17,401 nt of DNA from Desulfobacterales bacterium. GTDB taxonomy: Bacteria; Desulfobacterota; Desulfobacteria; Desulfobacterales; RPRI01. The translations under genes and the position numbers were made by a program. The stretch's first letter is position 1, and each line of letters opens with the position of its first letter. The notes below the pieces were generated by a model that was given only the letters and a program-made list of their open reading frames with translations, had not been told where the DNA came from and searched no databases. The DNA lies in NCBI GenBank assembly GCA_020052975.1, contig JAGVOC010000209.1, positions 1 through 17,401 on the forward strand. The letters are read 5' to 3'. Positions 14,653 to 17,401 of the stretch are shown here, piece by piece.

Positions 14653-15465
14653 TGTAAATATTCCATGATGCCCTTTTAAAAGAAAGTTCACACCAAAAAA
14701 AGTAAACAAAACCACAATAAATCCAATAACGGCCATTATGGCAGCCTTTTTACCTCTCCACCCGACTGTCAGTCGTCCGTGAAGAATTGCCGCATACAAT
14801 AACCAGGTAATTCCTGACCAGACCTCTTTCGGATCCCAGCTCCAGAATTTTCCCCACACCGACTTTGCATAAACAAATCCGGTAATAAGCCCGATGGTAA
14901 GCAATGTAAAACCTGTAATTATACAGGCATAACCGGTGCTGTCGAGAAGATCCAGGGATGGAAGGCGTTTGTAGAAAAAACCGTGTTTTTTTGTCTTGAT
15001 TGCATTTTCCTGCGCAACATAAAGCAATCCGACTCCACAGGCCATGGCAAAGGCAGCATGCCCCAAAAAAATTGAAATAACATGCAATATCAACCATATG
15101 CTGTTGAAGATATTTTGGGCTTCAACCGTTTTATAAGGCACAAGGAATGCGGCTGTCACAGAAATAGCAGCAAGCGGTGCAGCATAACCGCCGAGAATTT
15201 TTACCTTAAACTTGTATTGAAAAGCAAAAAATACTCCGGCAATGGCCCATCCTGTTACAAGAAGTGTCTCATGCAGATTTCTTACGGGTATTTGCCCTGT
15301 TTTTGCAAAATAGAACCCTATCACAATGGAATTACACAAAAAGCCTGTTGCCAGAAAAATCTGGCCAAACCTGTGAAGATTCTGTTTCTGCAAAAAAAGA
15401 AATAAAATGTATCCAACCGCGCTAATAATATACAACAAGCCGGTTACAATAATCAAATTATCCAT
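14647..15465 (-). CDS. ccsA: CcsA/HemX-type cytochrome c assembly membrane protein
   Basis: A 272-residue polytopic membrane protein with about eight hydrophobic helices. The haem-handling WWD motif is WGKFWSWDPKEVW, followed by the conserved TWLLYAAILHGR. Proteins of this family carry haem to the apocytochrome ligation machinery (system II CcsA/ResC), and the short form beside hemA is often called HemX. Here it lies between precorrin-2 dehydrogenase and hemA. Either a role in cytochrome c maturation, fitting NrfA and NrfH with nine haems together, or a HemX-like role in controlling HemA level is possible. The start ATG follows the met8-like stop by 18 bp. Confidence 0.9.
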   Translation of the reverse strand: MDNLIIVTGLLYIISAVGYILFLFLQKQNLHRFGQIFLATGFLCNSIVIGFYFAKTGQIPVRNLHETLLVTGWAIAGVFFAFQYKFKVKILGGYAAPLAAISVTAAFLVPYKTVEAQNIFNSIWLILHVISIFLGHAAFAMACGVGLLYVAQENAIKTKKHGFFYKRLPSLDLLDSTGYACIITGFTLLTIGLITGFVYAKSVWGKFWSWDPKEVWSGITWLLYAAILHGRLTVGWRGKKAAIMAVIGFIVVLFTFFGVNFLLKGHHGIFTR

Positions 15466-15483
15466 TTATCACACCATGTTATA

Positions 15484-16146
15484 TTATTCCGCCTTGATCA
15501 AATCATCAAACAAATATCCTTCCCCAAGAACATTAAAAAGAACAGAATTAATCTTATCTGTTTCATTGTCACGGATCATATTAACAAGGTCTTTTTCAAG
15601 AAGTTCTTCAAAAATATGTTTGTGGGCCTCCGGCTCATGGTGCTGGTTTAGAAGTCTTTTTCTGATTGCCCCCATCATATTTATTAATATACCATATTCT
15701 TCACCATACTGTTTTTCGAGATCTTTTCTGAGTTTTTTCGCATAAGCCGGGCTTTTCCCTGATGTTGAAATCGATATTACAAGGTCTCCCCGTTTTACTA
15801 CGGAGGGAAGAATAAAATTGCAGGCTTCAGGACGATCGGCAATATTACACAGCATATTCAACTTTTCAGCATCCTTGCTCACCTGCCGGTTAAGTTTTTC
15901 ATCATCGGTTGCGCATATAACAAGAAACATGCCTTTAAGGTCTGAATCAACATAAGAACGTTTTATTAATGTTATGATATCTAAACCGGCAAGCTTTAGA
16001 AGCTTTTCACTCGCCTCAGGACTGACAACGGTTACGGAAGCCATGCACTCCAAAAGGGTCATCACCTTCCTGGTTCCTACGTCGCCTCCCCCGATCACAA
16101 GGCATTTTCTATCTTTTATGTCAAGATTAACCGGATAATATCTCAT
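15484..16146 (-). CDS. Precorrin-2 dehydrogenase / sirohydrochlorin ferrochelatase-like (Met8/CysG N-terminal type)
   Basis: A 220-residue protein that oxidises precorrin-2 to sirohydrochlorin with NAD and may insert iron to form siroheme. The N-terminal Rossmann fold shows CLVIGGGDVGTRKV. Then come VICATDDEKLNRQV, CNIADRPEACNFILPSVV, and the family hallmark RGDLVISISTSGKSPAYAKKLRKDLE. There is no methyltransferase domain, so it is a stand-alone enzyme. Start ATG 16144-16146 gives the usual MRYYPVNLDI beginning and has AAAGGG about 12 bp upstream. The frame extends to 16218, but those codons run through a repeat end and into the preceding gene. Many sulfate-reducing relatives make both siroheme and haem from sirohydrochlorin, so its pairing with hemA is sensible. 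Confidence 0.9.
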   Translation of the reverse strand: MRYYPVNLDIKDRKCLVIGGGDVGTRKVMTLLECMASVTVVSPEASEKLLKLAGLDIITLIKRSYVDSDLKGMFLVICATDDEKLNRQVSKDAEKLNMLCNIADRPEACNFILPSVVKRGDLVISISTSGKSPAYAKKLRKDLEKQYGEEYGILINMMGAIRKRLLNQHHEPEAHKHIFEELLEKDLVNMIRDNETDKINSVLFNVLGEGYLFDDLIKAE

Positions 16147-16162
16147 GTAAATCAATCCCTTT

Positions 16163-16184
16163 TGACTTTTTACGAAGCCGCCAT
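16163..16184. repeat. Solo end of the GTAAAAAGTC repeat family
   Basis: TGACTTTTTACGAAGCCGCC (16163-16182), continuing into CAT, is on the other strand an ATGG...TTCGTAAAAAGTC end like those at 11.7 kb and 13.2 kb. No partner arm is seen, so this is a single terminus left in the 37-bp gap between the DHH gene and the precorrin-2 dehydrogenase gene, close to the ribosome site of the latter. Confidence 0.5.
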
Positions 16185-17173
16185 TATTTTTTCCCGGCCT
16201 TTTTATTAACCTGGGCAATTATCCACTTTAATATTTGTTCATCGTTTTTAGGATCCAGAATATCCTTTATAGACGAAACAGGGATTTCTGCCCGGGCCAT
16301 ACTTTTATGTCCGCCTGCAACACCAATATGCCCGAAACTCTGTTTTGCCACATCGCCTGCATTTTTGCGCAAACCGTCATTTCTGAAAATAATAACAAGA
16401 ACATTATTGCACAAGCCGGAAACGATACTCCACTTTATATGATTGATTTTAATAAAAAAATCTGCCAGAATAACACATACATCCGGATTGACAACCTGCC
16501 CTGTGTGAACAAATATTCTGTCCTTTTGTTTCCGCATATTTTCTATTGCGATTTTAAAATACTTCAAAAACTCGAATTTTAATTCAGCCTGCTCAATTTT
16601 CCTCGCAATATTAATATTTGTATGCCTGAAAAGAAACTGAAAAGCCTTCACATCTTCTTCTAAAGCCTTTCTTTCAAAATTGCTGGTGTCATTCTTTATG
16701 GCGTAATACAAGGCTGTTGCAAGCTTATATGACGGCTTTATTTTTGCGGCTTTTAAATATTCAGTCATCATGCTTGCAGCCGCTCCGTATTGTGGCCGGA
16801 TATCTTTATATCCGGCTTCGGCATTTGTTTCAGGGTGGTGGTCAAGGATGACATTATATTTATACTTTAAAAACAAATTATTATGATCCGGCTGGGAATC
16901 TGCAATCACAAAACGGGAAAATTTATTTCCATCTATTTCATCAATATGAATCATATTTATACCAAGCAACCGGATCATTGCCAGATTGTCCGGGCGCTTA
17001 ATGATATTTATGTTGGAAATGGTTACACCGGCAACCCTGCGCCACAACAGCCTTTTTACAGCCATTGCACTGGCAATAGAGTCCGGGTCTGCATTGATTA
17101 AAATAAGCACATTATCATCAGCAGAAAACTGTGCATAAAACCTTTTTAGTTTTTCCAAAGCTGAAAGCAGCAT
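16184..17173 (-). CDS. DHH-family phosphoesterase (NrnA-like) with altered motif I
   Basis: A 329-residue DHH/DHHA1 protein. Known relatives degrade nanoRNA, pAp or cyclic dinucleotides. It shows the motif I region LINADPDSIASA (25-36), motif II VIADSQP (Asp92), motif III ILDHHPE (Asp111-His112-His113), the helix GAAASMMTEYL (130-140), motif IV NDTSNFE, and the C-terminal DHHA1 substrate loop GHIGVAGGHKSMARAEIP. In standard DHH enzymes motif I is HxxPDGD/HNNPDxD with three metal ligands. Here the His is Asn27 and the second Asp is Ile33, so only Asp31 remains. This may mark a subfamily with changed metal use. AGGGTG lies 8 bp before the ATG. It is the first gene of the probable four-gene tetrapyrrole-related transcript. 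Confidence 0.85.
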   Translation of the reverse strand: MLLSALEKLKRFYAQFSADDNVLILINADPDSIASAMAVKRLLWRRVAGVTISNINIIKRPDNLAMIRLLGINMIHIDEIDGNKFSRFVIADSQPDHNNLFLKYKYNVILDHHPETNAEAGYKDIRPQYGAAASMMTEYLKAAKIKPSYKLATALYYAIKNDTSNFERKALEEDVKAFQFLFRHTNINIARKIEQAELKFEFLKYFKIAIENMRKQKDRIFVHTGQVVNPDVCVILADFFIKINHIKWSIVSGLCNNVLVIIFRNDGLRKNAGDVAKQSFGHIGVAGGHKSMARAEIPVSSIKDILDPKNDEQILKWIIAQVNKKAGKK

Positions 17174-17302
17174 TTTAAATTCACCCTAAATAGTGTCCAT
17201 CCGTCATAAAAAGCCAAAAAACGACTTATTACTATACCATCAGCATCAAATAAGTTGTTAAGCTACCACATGGTATCTATACTTGTAAATAAAACATTGA
17301 AA

Positions 17303-17327
17303 CCCAAAATCCGACATTGATTTTGGG
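17303..17327 (-). terminator. Intrinsic-terminator-like hairpin of the gene entering from the right
   Basis: CCCAAAATC (17303-17311) and GATTTTGGG (17319-17327) form a perfect 9-bp stem with a 7-nt loop. Read on the - strand it is followed by TTTCAATGTTTT, a broken T-run, and lies 11 bp after the stop codon of the - strand frame at 17339. The rest of 17174-17302 is A+T-rich leader of the DHH gene with no clear promoter; ATACCAT/ATGGTAT (17234-17240, 17270-17276) is a weak inverted pair. Confidence 0.6.
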
Positions 17328-17338
17328 AGAGGAGTCGT

Positions 17339-17401
17339 TTAAGCGGTCATTGCCTCAGAAATCAGGTTTTCAGTGCGATACCTCTGTTCCTTAGATGCTC
17401 G
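17339..17401 (-). CDS. C-terminal end of an unidentified protein (partial)
   Basis: The last 20 codons of a frame that enters from the right edge, ending in TAA (complement of 17339-17341). The peptide ends EQRYRTENLISEAMTA, which reads as normal protein, and a terminator hairpin follows at the right distance. Too little is present to name a family. Confidence 0.35.
   Translation of the reverse strand, partial: RASKEQRYRTENLISEAMTA

Overview
The window looks like chromosomal DNA of an anaerobic, Gram-negative bacterium of the Desulfobacterota (old Deltaproteobacteria) type. This is inferred from the gene set: NrfHA multihaem nitrite reductase, a HemA / CcsA / precorrin-2 dehydrogenase group, a short DksA, a DHH phosphoesterase, and a PEP-synthase-like ATP-grasp subunit encoded as a separate protein. 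It is also suggested by many small palindromic repeats ending in a GTAAAAAGTC-type motif. No rRNA, tRNA, CRISPR array or full-length transposase was found. Base composition is visibly richer in G+C over roughly the first 2.3 kb and clearly A+T-rich from about 8.5 kb onward.

Left part (1-5206, + strand): the 3' end of a PEP-synthase / phenylphosphate-synthase-like ATP-grasp subunit is followed by a protein made of two copies of a small ferredoxin-like (NIPSNAP / dimeric alpha-beta barrel type) domain, then a DUF89 (ARMT1-like) protein. After a 343-bp spacer with a candidate promoter and an intrinsic-terminator-like hairpin comes an unusual 845-residue protein. It consists of two complete NAD-malic-enzyme-like units in tandem, each with different active-site motifs altered.

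Middle (5255-8299): nrfA and nrfH lie on the - strand and encode respiratory ammonification of nitrite. NrfA lacks the usual calcium-ligand pattern and has Arg before the active-site His. A 196-bp MITE-like element with 10-bp inverted ends and a 5-bp target duplication sits exactly between nrfH and nrfA. Divergent to nrfH is a Nudix-like protein with a damaged Nudix box.

Right part (8530-17173), mostly on the - strand: a tightly overlapping group dksA > PHP phosphoesterase > rnc > radical SAM protein; a small + strand gene of unknown function; fabD; and the group DHH phosphoesterase > precorrin-2 dehydrogenase > ccsA > hemA. The last group makes the tetrapyrrole precursors (5-aminolevulinate via Glu-tRNA, sirohydrochlorin/siroheme) and a cytochrome c assembly factor, which fits the multihaem nitrite reductase encoded nearby. 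Palindromic repeats occupy the gaps at 11.7 kb, 13.2 kb and 16.2 kb. At the right edge a second - strand gene enters and stops just before a clear terminator hairpin.
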